A stretch of DNA of 64,000 nt from Flavobacteriales bacterium. GTDB lineage: Bacteria > Bacteroidota > Bacteroidia > NS11-12g > UBA9320. How positions within the stretch are numbered: position 1 is the first letter of the stretch; each line of letters begins with the position of its first letter. A program made the translations under genes and the position numbers. Below the pieces are notes generated by a model that was not told the DNA's origin, did no database searches, and saw nothing but the letters and a program-made list of their open reading frames with translations. Positions 31,630-40,315 of this stretch are shown here, piece after piece. The stretch lies in contig JACJZW010000002.1 in the NCBI GenBank assembly GCA_020635355.1, forward strand, positions 248,001 to 312,000. The letters are read 5' to 3'.

Positions 31630-32748
31630 ATGGCAAAGCGCGATTACTATGAAATATTAGGCGTTGGAAAGGACGCCACGGAAGCAGAACTGAAAAAGGC
31701 CTATCGCAAACTGGCCATTCAGTTTCACCCGGACAAGAATCCCGATAACAAGGAAGCCGAGGAAAAATTTAAGGAAGCAGCCGAGGCGTATGAGGTGTTG
31801 AGCAATGCCGATAAACGCGCGCGTTATGATCGATTTGGTCATCAAGGTGTTGGCGGAGCTGCTGGTGGTGGATTTAGCGGTGGAGGTATGTCCATGGACG
31901 ACATCTTCAGTCAGTTTGGAGATATCTTCGGCGGGGGAAGTCCGTTCGAAAGTTTCTTCGGTGGCGGTCGTGGACGAACGCGTCAGGCAGTTGGATCCAA
32001 TATTCGCATCAAACTCAAACTCACCCTGGAAGAAATAACCAACGGGGTTGAGAAGAAGATCAAATACACCAAAAAGGTGGTGGCTCCCGGTGTGGAGTTT
32101 AATACATGTCAAAAGTGCGGTGGTCGCGGACAGGTGGTTCAAGTAACCAATACCTTTCTGGGGCAAATGCAAACCACCACATCGTGTCCGGTTTGTGGAG
32201 GAAGCGGTCAAACCATCGGGAAACGTCCACCGGAAGCCGATCATCAAGGGTTGATCAATCAAGAGGTTACCACAACACTTAACATCCCGGCTGGGGTGGA
32301 AGATGGCATGCAACTCTCTGTGGGTGGAAAAGGGAATGAAATTGCCGGTGGTACACCAGGCGACCTCATTGTTCTCATCACGGTTCAGGATCATGAACAA
32401 TTAAAGCGTGAGGGAAATAATATCATCTATGATCTGTACATCAGCTTCCCTATGGCTGCTTTAGGCGGGGAGGTAGAGGTGCCAACAGTAGATGGCCGGG
32501 TTCGAATCAAAATCGATCCGGGAACTCAGGCAGGTAAGATCCTTCGATTGAAGAACAAAGGTGTTCCGGAATTGAACGGATATCGTCGGGGCGACCAACT
32601 CATTCAGGTGAATGTTTGGACACCAACGAAACTGTCGTCGGAGGAAAAAGCAATGATTAAAAACCTCGAGGAGTCACCAAATTTCAAGCCCAATCCGGGA
32701 CGGAATGAAAAGGGATTCTTTGATCGGATGAAGGAATTTTTTCACTGA
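31630..32748 (+). CDS. dnaJ: Chaperone DnaJ with a reduced zinc-finger region
   Basis: 372-residue Hsp40. J domain 1-70 with HPD (FHPDKNPDN). Gly/Phe-rich region 75-115. C-terminal substrate-binding domains follow from about 205 (LNIPAGVEDGMQLSVGGKGNE). Canonical DnaJ has four CxxCxGxG repeats. Here only two remain, C160-x2-C163 (CQKCGGRG) and C186-x2-C189 (CPVCGGSG). By position these are repeats II and III, which form zinc site II. Repeats I and IV (zinc site I) are missing. From memory, unverified, other flavobacterial DnaJ proteins share this reduction. Confidence 0.95.
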   Translation: MAKRDYYEILGVGKDATEAELKKAYRKLAIQFHPDKNPDNKEAEEKFKEAAEAYEVLSNADKRARYDRFGHQGVGGAAGGGFSGGGMSMDDIFSQFGDIFGGGSPFESFFGGGRGRTRQAVGSNIRIKLKLTLEEITNGVEKKIKYTKKVVAPGVEFNTCQKCGGRGQVVQVTNTFLGQMQTTTSCPVCGGSGQTIGKRPPEADHQGLINQEVTTTLNIPAGVEDGMQLSVGGKGNEIAGGTPGDLIVLITVQDHEQLKREGNNIIYDLYISFPMAALGGEVEVPTVDGRVRIKIDPGTQAGKILRLKNKGVPELNGYRRGDQLIQVNVWTPTKLSSEEKAMIKNLEESPNFKPNPGRNEKGFFDRMKEFFH

Positions 32749-32766
32749 TCGGTTTGATCAGCGGGA

Positions 32767-33681
32767 TTAATTTTTAGGCCGGAGGATTCCTTCCTCGTAT
32801 TTACTTCGATTAGCCGGATCCATTCGGGCCAACAGTTCAACCACCTTCGTTTTTTGGGATGGATTGGCTTTCGAATAGATCTGAATTAACTCGTCCATTT
32901 TAGCATTGAAGAACAACTTCAAAAAGAAGGCATTGGGCAGGGCGTCATAAACCACCTTGAGGTCTTTCAAACTGGTGAGGATTTCGTCCCGGGCCACATC
33001 CATGTCCTTCGTCATAATATCCAATCCCTTTAAATGGTATCGATACAAGGCCGCTCGCAAGGTCTTGAATCGCGTGTCCATCAGGTTGTCGATCAGAAAA
33101 TATTTATTTCGGCTTCCACCACCATCAGCTGCCGCCCATCCGTCAGGAGGAACCGGAGCATTCATGGCCAGATCGCGGATGTTCATCGCCTTTCTGAAAT
33201 AGGGATCTCCGCCGTTAAGCGCATAGGTGTCAAAGTCCAACCCGATGATGATATACGCATAAAAGGCCAGAACACTGGTGAGGTTGCTCGTATAGGAACT
33301 TTCCGTGAACTCGAGATTTTGGTATTGGGCATATTTGAACCGAACGCTGTTGTCAACATGACTCAGAACCTTCGTGTTGTATGTGCTGTTATAAACGGTT
33401 CGGCTCGATTGAATATTGAAGTTGGCCTTGATGTTGTCGCTTTCAAACTCCATCACCTCAATCACAATGTTGCAATCGATCTTCTCATTCGGTTGAACTT
33501 CTGCCTGAATCCATTTACGGTTGTTCATAAATTGTGTCACCGCACTTTCCATATCCAGGAAAACAGCCTTATTGGTAGCCTGAATGGAATTGGTTACCAC
33601 ATTTACCGTACAGTTAAGGTCTTGTGCACACGCCCACAGACCGGTAACGCACAACAGAAGTGCAGTTGTGAGCTTACGCAT
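32767..33681 (-). CDS. DUF4835 exported protein
   Basis: 304 residues from the ATG at 33681, which begins the signal peptide (MRKLTTALLLCVTGLWACAQ). A longer reading to 33723 would run deep into coaBC. The mature part (DLNCTVNVVTN...) matches DUF4835, a Bacteroidota family of about 300 residues of unknown function. LTSVLAFYAYIIIGLDFDTYA is its most conserved stretch. It overlaps the end of coaBC by 8 nt and ends the minus-strand operon bamD-rpoZ-coaBC-DUF4835, an order common in Bacteroidota. An envelope role is suggested by BamD at the head. Confidence 0.85.
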   Translation of the reverse strand: MRKLTTALLLCVTGLWACAQDLNCTVNVVTNSIQATNKAVFLDMESAVTQFMNNRKWIQAEVQPNEKIDCNIVIEVMEFESDNIKANFNIQSSRTVYNSTYNTKVLSHVDNSVRFKYAQYQNLEFTESSYTSNLTSVLAFYAYIIIGLDFDTYALNGGDPYFRKAMNIRDLAMNAPVPPDGWAAADGGGSRNKYFLIDNLMDTRFKTLRAALYRYHLKGLDIMTKDMDVARDEILTSLKDLKVVYDALPNAFFLKLFFNAKMDELIQIYSKANPSQKTKVVELLARMDPANRSKYEEGILRPKN

Positions 33682-34891
33682 GAGTGAATTTGTCGGCAAT
33701 TTGGTTGATGATATCCTTGGCAACTTCTTTCTTATCCTTCAGGTCGAAAATAATGACTTCTCCTGATTTGTGGAGAATGGTGACCTTGTTAGTATCGTGT
33801 CCAAAACCCGCGCCCTTGTCGTTCAGTGAGTTTAACACCACCATATCCAGATTTTTTCGTTGTAGTTTTTGTTTGGCGTATTCCAATTCATTGTTCGTTT
33901 CCAAAGCAAACCCTACCAAATATTGATCGGAGCGTTTTGACTCACCGAGTTTGCTAAGTATGTCCGCCGTTTTAACGAGCTGAACTTCCAGTGTATTAGC
34001 CGTTTTCTTAATCTTTTGGTCAGATTTGATTTCGGGGGTGAAGTCGGACACGGCTGCAGTCAGGATAGCGACATCGGCTTCCGCAAATCGACTTACACAA
34101 GCATCCAGCATGTCAGCCGCCGATTCCACATCAATCCGATCAATGGAAGGGTGTAACACATGGGGAATTGACGTTGGTCCCAAAACCAATTGAACCGTTG
34201 CTCCCTGATTTGCCAACTCATTGGCCAGCGCCACGCCCATTTTACCCGTGGATCGATTTCCGATAAATCGAACGGGATCAAGGGCCTCATAAGTGGGCCC
34301 GGCATTGATCAAGACTCGCTTACCGGTAAACCCACCATCAGAACCAAAATGATTTTCCAGCACGTGAACGATTTCTTCGGGTTCGGCCATTCTTCCCGGA
34401 CCGGTTAATCCACTTGCCAGCTCACCAGTGTTATAAGGGATGATGTGGACGCCATCGGATGTTAAGGTTTGCACGTTTCGCAACAGCGATGGGTGTTCAG
34501 CCATATCCAAATCCATAGCCGGTGCAACAAATACCGGCGATTTAGCCGATAGGTAAACGGCCATCAGAAGGTTGTCACACAACCCGGTGGCCATTTTTGC
34601 CAACGTGTTGCTGGTGGCTGGTGCAATCACCACCACATCTGCCCAAAGGGCCAGTTCAACGTGATTGTTCCAGGCCAGCCCCTCGTCACTTGTGAACTCG
34701 GATAAAACCGGATTTTTGGATAAGGTTGCCAGGGTGATGGGGCCAATGAATTCTTGAGCTGCGGGAGTCATCACCACGCGCACCTCTGCCCCGGCTTTTA
34801 CAAGTAGTCTAACGAGAAAAGCGGATTTGTAAGCGGCAATGCCGCCACTCACACCAAGAAGGATTTTCTTATTGTGCAGGTTGTTCTTCAT
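33674..34891 (-). CDS. coaBC: Bifunctional phosphopantothenoylcysteine decarboxylase / phosphopantothenate-cysteine ligase
   Basis: 405 residues. It catalyses two steps of coenzyme A synthesis. The N-terminal flavin decarboxylase domain (1-185) has LLGVSGGIAAYK, active His77 (NNHVEL) and the segment PAMDLDM. The usual Asn of the PAMN motif is Asp127 here, which I recall, unverified, as common in Bacteroidota. The C-terminal ligase domain (190-405) has INAGPTYEALDPVRFIGNRSTGKMG. It overlaps rpoZ upstream by 23 nt and DUF4835 downstream by 8 nt. Confidence 0.95.
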   Translation of the reverse strand: MKNNLHNKKILLGVSGGIAAYKSAFLVRLLVKAGAEVRVVMTPAAQEFIGPITLATLSKNPVLSEFTSDEGLAWNNHVELALWADVVVIAPATSNTLAKMATGLCDNLLMAVYLSAKSPVFVAPAMDLDMAEHPSLLRNVQTLTSDGVHIIPYNTGELASGLTGPGRMAEPEEIVHVLENHFGSDGGFTGKRVLINAGPTYEALDPVRFIGNRSTGKMGVALANELANQGATVQLVLGPTSIPHVLHPSIDRIDVESAADMLDACVSRFAEADVAILTAAVSDFTPEIKSDQKIKKTANTLEVQLVKTADILSKLGESKRSDQYLVGFALETNNELEYAKQKLQRKNLDMVVLNSLNDKGAGFGHDTNKVTILHKSGEVIIFDLKDKKEVAKDIINQIADKFTHA

Positions 34892-35207
34892 CCGGATTTC
34901 TGAAATACACCTTGTCGTTCAGAAATTCTTCAGTTGCCAGCAATGTTGGTTTTGGAAGTGATTCGTAATACTTCGAAATTTCAATCTGCTCGCGATTTTC
35001 AAAAACTTCTTCCAGGTTGTCGGTTTCAGAAGCAAACTCTTCCAACTTGGCATTCAGTTCTTCCTTAAGCTGACCAGCAATCTGGTTGGCTCGTTTGGAG
35101 ATAATAACAACGGATTCATACAGGTTGGCCGTTTCGTGATCCAGTGAACGGGTGTCACGTGGAATAGTTGAATTAGGGGCATCCGTGAATTTGCTCATAT
35201 CTGGCAT
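34869..35207 (-). CDS. rpoZ: RNA polymerase omega subunit (Bacteroidota RpoZ)
   Basis: 112 residues. The omega/Rpb6-like core covers about 20-60 (TRSLDHETANLYESVVIISKRANQIAGQLKEEL) and binds the beta' C-terminus to aid polymerase assembly. The tail is acidic. The start may be at Met1 or Met4 (35198). Position is diagnostic: between bamD (11-nt gap) and coaBC (23-nt overlap), the usual Bacteroidota operon. Confidence 0.88.
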   Translation of the reverse strand: MPDMSKFTDAPNSTIPRDTRSLDHETANLYESVVIISKRANQIAGQLKEELNAKLEEFASETDNLEEVFENREQIEISKYYESLPKPTLLATEEFLNDKVYFRNPDEEQPAQ

Positions 35208-35218
35208 AATAATCTCGA

Positions 35219-36055
35219 TTATTTCTGTTTAAGTGCTTCCTGCTTGTCCAGCAGGAGTTCAATGCGTTTAACTTCTTTTTTGGACGTTTCAATAATCTCC
35301 TTTACCTCTTTTCGGTAGGTGGCATTGGAGCTTTCGCCCTGTAAAAAATACTGGCCTTCTTCAATGGCCGTTTCATATCGTTCTTTTTGACTGCTCAGAA
35401 AACTCTGACCGGCATATAGGTAAGCCGATTTGACAATCAAAAATTCCATTTCATCTTTTTGAGGAATGTCGGGGTAGTCGGCTATCGCATTCTTAAAGGC
35501 CACAAAAGACGACTTGTAATTTTCCATCTTGTAATACAACATAGCCGCGTTGTACGCCTTTTTGTGCAGCTTACCCCGAAGTTCATCGATCAACTTATTG
35601 CCCTCTTCAACATACGAGCTGGTGGGATATCGGTTGATGAATAACTGAATCTTGTCAATGGCCTTTTTGGTTTTGGTCTGATCCAGGTAATAGGGCAAAC
35701 TTTGATGGTATTCGCATTTGGCCGACATAAATGCAGCCTCTACCGCATGCTCGCTTCGAGGATAATTCTCGGCGAAATTTTTGAAATTGTAGGACGCCAT
35801 CAGAAAATCACCCATCCCGTAATGACAGTACGAATAGAAGTAATAGATTTCTTCTGCTTCTGGCTTGCGCCGATAAACGTTCAAAAGATCATCCAACAAC
35901 GGTTGAGCCCGAACGTAATCTTTCTTGTTGTAATAGGCTTTTGCTGCGGTGAGCTTTTCCTCAGGTGTGCCTTTTTTCAAAACACGCTGATACTTGCACC
36001 CCACGCCAAAGGCAAGGATGGAGGTGATTAGGAAAATCTGAATGACTGCGCGCAT
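35219..36055 (-). CDS. bamD: Outer-membrane assembly lipoprotein BamD
   Basis: 278 residues from the ATG at 36055. A TTG at 36070 lies next to the promoter box and is not preferred. The lipoprotein signal ends FGVGC. TPR helices follow (KLTAAKAYYNKKDYVRAQPLLDDLL; YYFYSYCHYGMGDFLMASYNF; ENYPRSEHAVEA). BamD works with BamA to insert outer-membrane barrels. It heads the operon bamD-rpoZ-coaBC-DUF4835 and has a consensus -7 box immediately upstream. Confidence 0.93.
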   Translation of the reverse strand: MRAVIQIFLITSILAFGVGCKYQRVLKKGTPEEKLTAAKAYYNKKDYVRAQPLLDDLLNVYRRKPEAEEIYYFYSYCHYGMGDFLMASYNFKNFAENYPRSEHAVEAAFMSAKCEYHQSLPYYLDQTKTKKAIDKIQLFINRYPTSSYVEEGNKLIDELRGKLHKKAYNAAMLYYKMENYKSSFVAFKNAIADYPDIPQKDEMEFLIVKSAYLYAGQSFLSSQKERYETAIEEGQYFLQGESSNATYRKEVKEIIETSKKEVKRIELLLDKQEALKQK

Positions 36056-36067
36056 TTTAAAAGTTGG

Positions 36068-36075
36068 CAAAGATA
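36068..36075 (-). promoter_or_regulatory. -7 box of the bamD operon
   Basis: TATCTTTG on the minus strand (TAnnTTTG) lies 12 nt upstream of the bamD ATG. Confidence 0.62.
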
Positions 36076-36293
36076 GGTGAAATGACGTGTAAACTCAATG
36101 GTCGAACGCTGGTGAATCGCATTTGTTACATCGCTTTTTGATTTACCGGAAGGTTGAAGGATGATTTTGTTCACACCGATCCCAAAAATGTTAAACTGTC
36201 TGGTGTTTTAAGTGGCTGAAAAACAATGGAATAGGGCTGGTTTCTTCGACTTTCAAAAAAAGCACGAACGCATAGCAAAGATGCAGAATTGGT

Positions 36294-36301
36294 TATTTTT
36301 G
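36294..36301 (+). promoter_or_regulatory. -7 box of the alpha-oxoamine synthase gene
   Basis: TATTTTTG (TAnnTTTG) lies 17 nt upstream of the ATG at 36319. Confidence 0.55.
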
Positions 36302-36318
36302 CCTCAAATTTGACATCG

Positions 36319-37575
36319 ATGGATTTGTTCGAAAAACTTGTTTCCAACATGGGACCGCTTGCCTTGCACGCGGATGAAGCACACGGATATTTCACCTTCC
36401 CTAAACTTGAGGGAGAGATTGCACCGCGGATGAAGTTCCGAGGGAAGGAATTGCTGACCTGGAGTTTGAATAACTACCTGGGGCTGGCCAATCACCCCGA
36501 AGTTCGAAAGGCAGATGCCCAGGCGGCAGCGGATTATGGACTGGCTTATCCTATGGGTGCTCGTATGATGTCTGGAAACAGTGACTACCACGAACAGCTC
36601 GAAAATGAACTCAGTGCCTTCGTTGAAAAGGAAGACACCATGCTGTTGAATTACGGATATCAGGGAGTTCTTTCCGTGATTGATGCGCTGGTTGATCGCC
36701 GCGATGTCATTGTATACGATGCCGAATCGCATGCCTGTATCATTGATGGTGTTCGACTACATCAGGGAAAACGCTTTGTGTTCGCTCACAACGACATGGA
36801 AAATCTCGAGAAGCAACTGGTGCGCGCCACGCGAATGGCTGAGCAAACTGGGGGCGCCATTTTGGTGATTACCGAAGGCGTTTTTGGCATGTCCGGAAAT
36901 CAAGGTGATTTGAAAGGCATCGTTAAGCTTCGTGAGAAATTCCAGTTCCGCTTATTTGTAGATGATGCCCATGGTTTTGGTACCTTGGGTAAGAAAGGTG
37001 CAGGTACGGGTGAGGAACAAGGGGTACAGGATGAGATTGATCTCTATTTCTCCACGTTCGCCAAATCAATGGCCAGCATTGGCGCCTTTGTTTCTGGCGA
37101 CAAAAAAGTGATTCAATACCTTCGATACAATACCCGGTCTCAGATTTTTGCCAAATCAGTTCCTATGCCGTTGGTCATTGGAGCACTTAAACGATTGGAG
37201 CTGCTTCGCGAAAATCCATCACTTAAGGAAAACCTCTGGAAGGTGGTAAATGCCCTTCAGAATGGGTTGAAAGCCAATGGCTTCAATATCGGAACCACCA
37301 TGTCTTGTGTGACTCCGGTAATCTTGAACGGTACTGTGGAAGAAGCGCTTCATTTGATCCACGATTTACGTGAGAACTACGGCATCTTCTGTTCTATTGT
37401 AGTGTATCCTGTGGTTCCTAAGGGCATTATCATGCTTCGCCTCATTCCAACGGCTGCCCATTCCCTGGAGGACGTAGAAGAAACCATCAAGGCCTTTAGC
37501 GCCGTGAAGGATAATCTGGCAAATGGTAAGTACCAGGTGAGCGAGATCATGGATCTCAGCTCCAACTCCAACTAA
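36319..37575 (+). CDS. PLP-dependent alpha-oxoamine synthase (serine palmitoyltransferase-like)
   Basis: 418 residues, fold-type I PLP enzyme that condenses an amino acid with an acyl-CoA. Typical features: SLNNYLGLANHPEV, YPMGARMMSGNSDYHEQLE, SHACIIDG, FVDDAHGFGTLG and the PLP lysine K249 (FSTFAKSMASIG). Close relatives include serine palmitoyltransferase, glycine C-acetyltransferase and KAPA synthase. The lack of biotin genes nearby and the lineage favour a lipid role, either sphingolipid or, in gliding Bacteroidota, cysteate-based sulfonolipid (capnine) synthesis. The start at 36319 is set by the domain and the -7 box. Confidence 0.85.
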   Translation: MDLFEKLVSNMGPLALHADEAHGYFTFPKLEGEIAPRMKFRGKELLTWSLNNYLGLANHPEVRKADAQAAADYGLAYPMGARMMSGNSDYHEQLENELSAFVEKEDTMLLNYGYQGVLSVIDALVDRRDVIVYDAESHACIIDGVRLHQGKRFVFAHNDMENLEKQLVRATRMAEQTGGAILVITEGVFGMSGNQGDLKGIVKLREKFQFRLFVDDAHGFGTLGKKGAGTGEEQGVQDEIDLYFSTFAKSMASIGAFVSGDKKVIQYLRYNTRSQIFAKSVPMPLVIGALKRLELLRENPSLKENLWKVVNALQNGLKANGFNIGTTMSCVTPVILNGTVEEALHLIHDLRENYGIFCSIVVYPVVPKGIIMLRLIPTAAHSLEDVEETIKAFSAVKDNLANGKYQVSEIMDLSSNSN

Positions 37576-37652
37576 CGTTCGGTATTTTTAACCAACTCGT
37601 TGTTCGCTGGAACAACCGGGGCATCGTATCTTGATGGCTCAACCATCATGAT

Positions 37653-38501
37653 TTGATTCCGTTCAGGACTATTCGGTCATTTTTTTTCTTTTGGGGTTCG
37701 GAATATCGGGCCTTGATGCTCATTGGTATCGTGCTTCTGGTGGTTGATCTGGTTCAATATGCCACGATTCCGCTGGCCGATGAATCGGTACGTTCAGCGC
37801 ACCAGCAATTGATCGAAACCCCGTTACCCGCCAACGAACCTAAGCAAACCATCCAGGCGAATCGGGAATGGCGGTTGGTTAAGTTTGACCCGAATCGGAC
37901 ATCTGCCAAAGCATTTTATACCATGGGGTTTACCGCTCAGGAACTCGATAAAATCTTTGACTACAAACGGCGTCAGGGATTTTTTACCGATGCGGCCAGC
38001 TTCACGAATCTGTGGCAGGAAACGGGTGATCGAATGCGGATCGAGCCGTATGTTGCATTCACACCGATCAAAAAGAAACCATCGCCCAATTCAACATCAA
38101 CAAGCGTTATTCAGGTGGATGTTTCTACCGCCTCGGCAGAGGAACTTCAACAATTGAAGGGAATTGGAAAGGTGTTGGGAAATCGGATTGTGCGGTTTCG
38201 GGACAAACTGGGTGGCTTTCACTCAATCGGACAACTGGCCGAAGTGTATGGGATAGATTCAAGTCTTGTGAAGGAGTTGGCTGATCATCTCACCTGTACC
38301 GGAAAGCTTCGAAAACTCGACATCAATCAGCCGGATTCTGTGCTGCGACAACATCCCTATTGCAGTTGGAAACTGGCGCGGTTAGTAGATGCCTACCGCC
38401 ACGAACACGGCCCCTATCACGATCTGGAAATTCTCCGAATGGTTCGTGGAATTGATCCGATGGAACTCAATCGGCTATGGCCCTACCTTACCGTTGATTA
38501 A
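37653..38501 (+). CDS. Helix-hairpin-helix (ComEA-like) membrane-anchored protein
   Basis: 282 residues. An N-terminal transmembrane segment (about 20-38, LMLIGIVLLVVDLVQYA) is followed by an extracytoplasmic part with up to three HhH-type units: FDPNRTSAKAFYTMGFTAQ; DVSTASAEELQQLKGIGKVLGNRIVRFR; DINQPDSVLRQHPYCSWKLARLV. Such proteins bind DNA; ComEA-like members take part in DNA uptake. The start is uncertain: the frame opens with TTG at 37653 and no ATG precedes the membrane segment. The stop overlaps the convergent gldB stop by 4 nt. Confidence 0.8.
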   Translation: MIPFRTIRSFFFFWGSEYRALMLIGIVLLVVDLVQYATIPLADESVRSAHQQLIETPLPANEPKQTIQANREWRLVKFDPNRTSAKAFYTMGFTAQELDKIFDYKRRQGFFTDAASFTNLWQETGDRMRIEPYVAFTPIKKKPSPNSTSTSVIQVDVSTASAEELQQLKGIGKVLGNRIVRFRDKLGGFHSIGQLAEVYGIDSSLVKELADHLTCTGKLRKLDINQPDSVLRQHPYCSWKLARLVDAYRHEHGPYHDLEILRMVRGIDPMELNRLWPYLTVD

Positions 38502-39550
38502 CCTGGTTTGTAACCGGAACCTTTGAGAATGGCATCCGGATCATTCAGCGCCATCAGCTGTTCCAGGGTGGTCTCTGGATTTTTCGCCATATACTGACGC
38601 ACAATTTGCCAACCTGTCCAGATGGCAATCATTGGCGGCGCGTCAGGTGGCACATTGTTACCCTTGGCAAACGGACCATCCGTCAGGATTCCGGAGAATT
38701 TTTGAAAATCATTCGAGTACAGTAGATCCTCCTGAATGATGTGATTCCAAATATTGACCTCATTGTCTTTGCACCACTCAATTTTTCCTTCGTGGTAGCC
38801 AATTTTAAGGGAATCCGGAGTCTGTGGCAACAGTCGGTCCATCGCATGCAGGATCTTTCCCTCATAGATGATCTGATTTAAAAATCGTCGATCTGTATTG
38901 TCGATTTCGAACTCCTTCAGCAACCACGCCTTAACAGCATTTGGGACGATGTAATCACGCCGGCAACGATCAATCTTGTATTGAGGAAACTTATTCTGCA
39001 AGGTGGGGGAGTAGTAGGGGCCAAAATCCGAACCCAGGTACATATCCAGTCCAATGGCAAGTGTCTCATCGGTGGTAGCATTAGCCGCATTGAACGGGGA
39101 GATAAAGGTGATGAGTCTGGGAATCGCCCGATCACGGAAATAATACCGGTAATGCGTTAAGGCATCGTTGAGGGCTTCCTGTTCGGCAGAAAGATCAGGA
39201 TATTTCTCCTGAACAGTTTTGTACAAATCCTGAATGTCAGGGTGTTGGGTGAATTGGATATAGGCTTGTGCACTTTCCAACGGATCAACCCGACCTTCAC
39301 CGGTGATGCCCATCATAATTTGCTGTTTATACTGAAGGATGAAGAGCGAATCCAGTTTGTTCAGGTTGGCATATTGTTCAGGCTGATTTACGTGCATAAG
39401 ATCGTCTTCCAGCCGGTTAATAGGGATTTCAACTTCAAAACCGGAGGTGTCCACTTCGTAATTGGTCTGATCTGAACAGCTCGATAACATGATGAAAAGC
39501 GTTGTGCAGATCAATCCGAAAACCCCGATGATTCTGATTTTTTTTGCCAT
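38498..39550 (-). CDS. gldB: Gliding motility lipoprotein GldB
   Basis: 350 residues. The lipoprotein signal ends MLSSC (Cys25). The body matches GldB (FEVEIPINRLEDDL; YYFRDRAIPRLITFISPFN; LDMYLGSDFGPYYSPT). In Flavobacterium GldB is needed for gliding and stabilises the type IX secretion apparatus. The usual neighbour nadE is present on the opposite strand, but gldC is not; a PorT-like gene occupies the gap. A consensus -7 box lies upstream. Confidence 0.9.
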   Translation of the reverse strand: MAKKIRIIGVFGLICTTLFIMLSSCSDQTNYEVDTSGFEVEIPINRLEDDLMHVNQPEQYANLNKLDSLFILQYKQQIMMGITGEGRVDPLESAQAYIQFTQHPDIQDLYKTVQEKYPDLSAEQEALNDALTHYRYYFRDRAIPRLITFISPFNAANATTDETLAIGLDMYLGSDFGPYYSPTLQNKFPQYKIDRCRRDYIVPNAVKAWLLKEFEIDNTDRRFLNQIIYEGKILHAMDRLLPQTPDSLKIGYHEGKIEWCKDNEVNIWNHIIQEDLLYSNDFQKFSGILTDGPFAKGNNVPPDAPPMIAIWTGWQIVRQYMAKNPETTLEQLMALNDPDAILKGSGYKPG

Positions 39551-39573
39551 TTTTGCGTTGCGCTAAAGGTCCA

Positions 39574-39581
39574 CAAAAGTA
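39574..39581 (-). promoter_or_regulatory. -7 box of gldB
   Basis: TACTTTTG on the minus strand (TAnnTTTG) lies 23 nt upstream of the gldB ATG. It touches the first base of the divergent porT-like start codon, so the two promoters overlap. Confidence 0.55.
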
Positions 39582-40312
39582 TGAACTTGAAAAGAACCAT
39601 TCTCGTATGTCTCACCTTCGTTTTAACCACTGTTTTCTCGGTCCACTCTCAGGCTCAGGATCAGCGGTTTCGCGTTGGATTAAAGTTTTCGGGAAATCTC
39701 AGCTGGATTTCTCCGGTCACTAAAAACATCGACCAGAATGGTACCGGAGTGGGTATGTCATACGGTTTGATGGGCGATTATAATTTTCAGAAATACTATG
39801 CCTTCAGTACGGAGCTGATCTTCACACATATTTCAGGAGGCATTAACTACAAGGATCAACTCACCTTCACCGACACTTCCGGTTCCAAACGATCTTTTAA
39901 CAACGTTAAATACGACTATAAGTTCCGGTACATCCAGATCCCATTGTCGATTAAGTTTAAAACCAAGGAACTGGGCTACATTACCTATTGGGCTCAGTTT
40001 GGTATTGCTCCTTCTTTTTTGATGGAGGCTAAGGCCGACATATCCGGCAATCAACCGTTCGATGATCCAACGGAGATTCGGGTGAATAAAAAGGAGAACG
40101 ACATCTACCACTTCGATAATTTCAACGACAAGGTCTTCTTCATGCGAATGCCCTTGATCATTGGTGCCGGAATTGAGTATAGCCTCGCCGGAAACACCAG
40201 TTTGTATACCGGACTGCGTCTGGATAATAACTTTTTAACCATCTTCAATGCCGATGATCACACCAGCGCCAAGAACCATTATGTTGGCCTGAACGTCGGC
40301 GTATTTTTCTGA
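39581..40312 (+). CDS. PorT-family outer-membrane beta-barrel protein
   Basis: 243 residues. Signal peptide to about residue 25 (VHSQA). An eight-stranded barrel pattern follows (FRVGLKFSGNLSWISP; GVGMSYGLMGDYNF; YIQIPLSIKFKTKEL; PLIIGAGIEYSLAGNTSLYTGLRLD), ending GLNVGVFF with terminal aromatic. PorT-family proteins include a T9SS accessory protein, and GldB next door fits that theme, but many family members have other roles. nadE starts 3 nt downstream, so they are co-transcribed. Confidence 0.82.
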   Translation: MNLKRTILVCLTFVLTTVFSVHSQAQDQRFRVGLKFSGNLSWISPVTKNIDQNGTGVGMSYGLMGDYNFQKYYAFSTELIFTHISGGINYKDQLTFTDTSGSKRSFNNVKYDYKFRYIQIPLSIKFKTKELGYITYWAQFGIAPSFLMEAKADISGNQPFDDPTEIRVNKKENDIYHFDNFNDKVFFMRMPLIIGAGIEYSLAGNTSLYTGLRLDNNFLTIFNADDHTSAKNHYVGLNVGVFF

Positions 40313-40315
40313 TAC

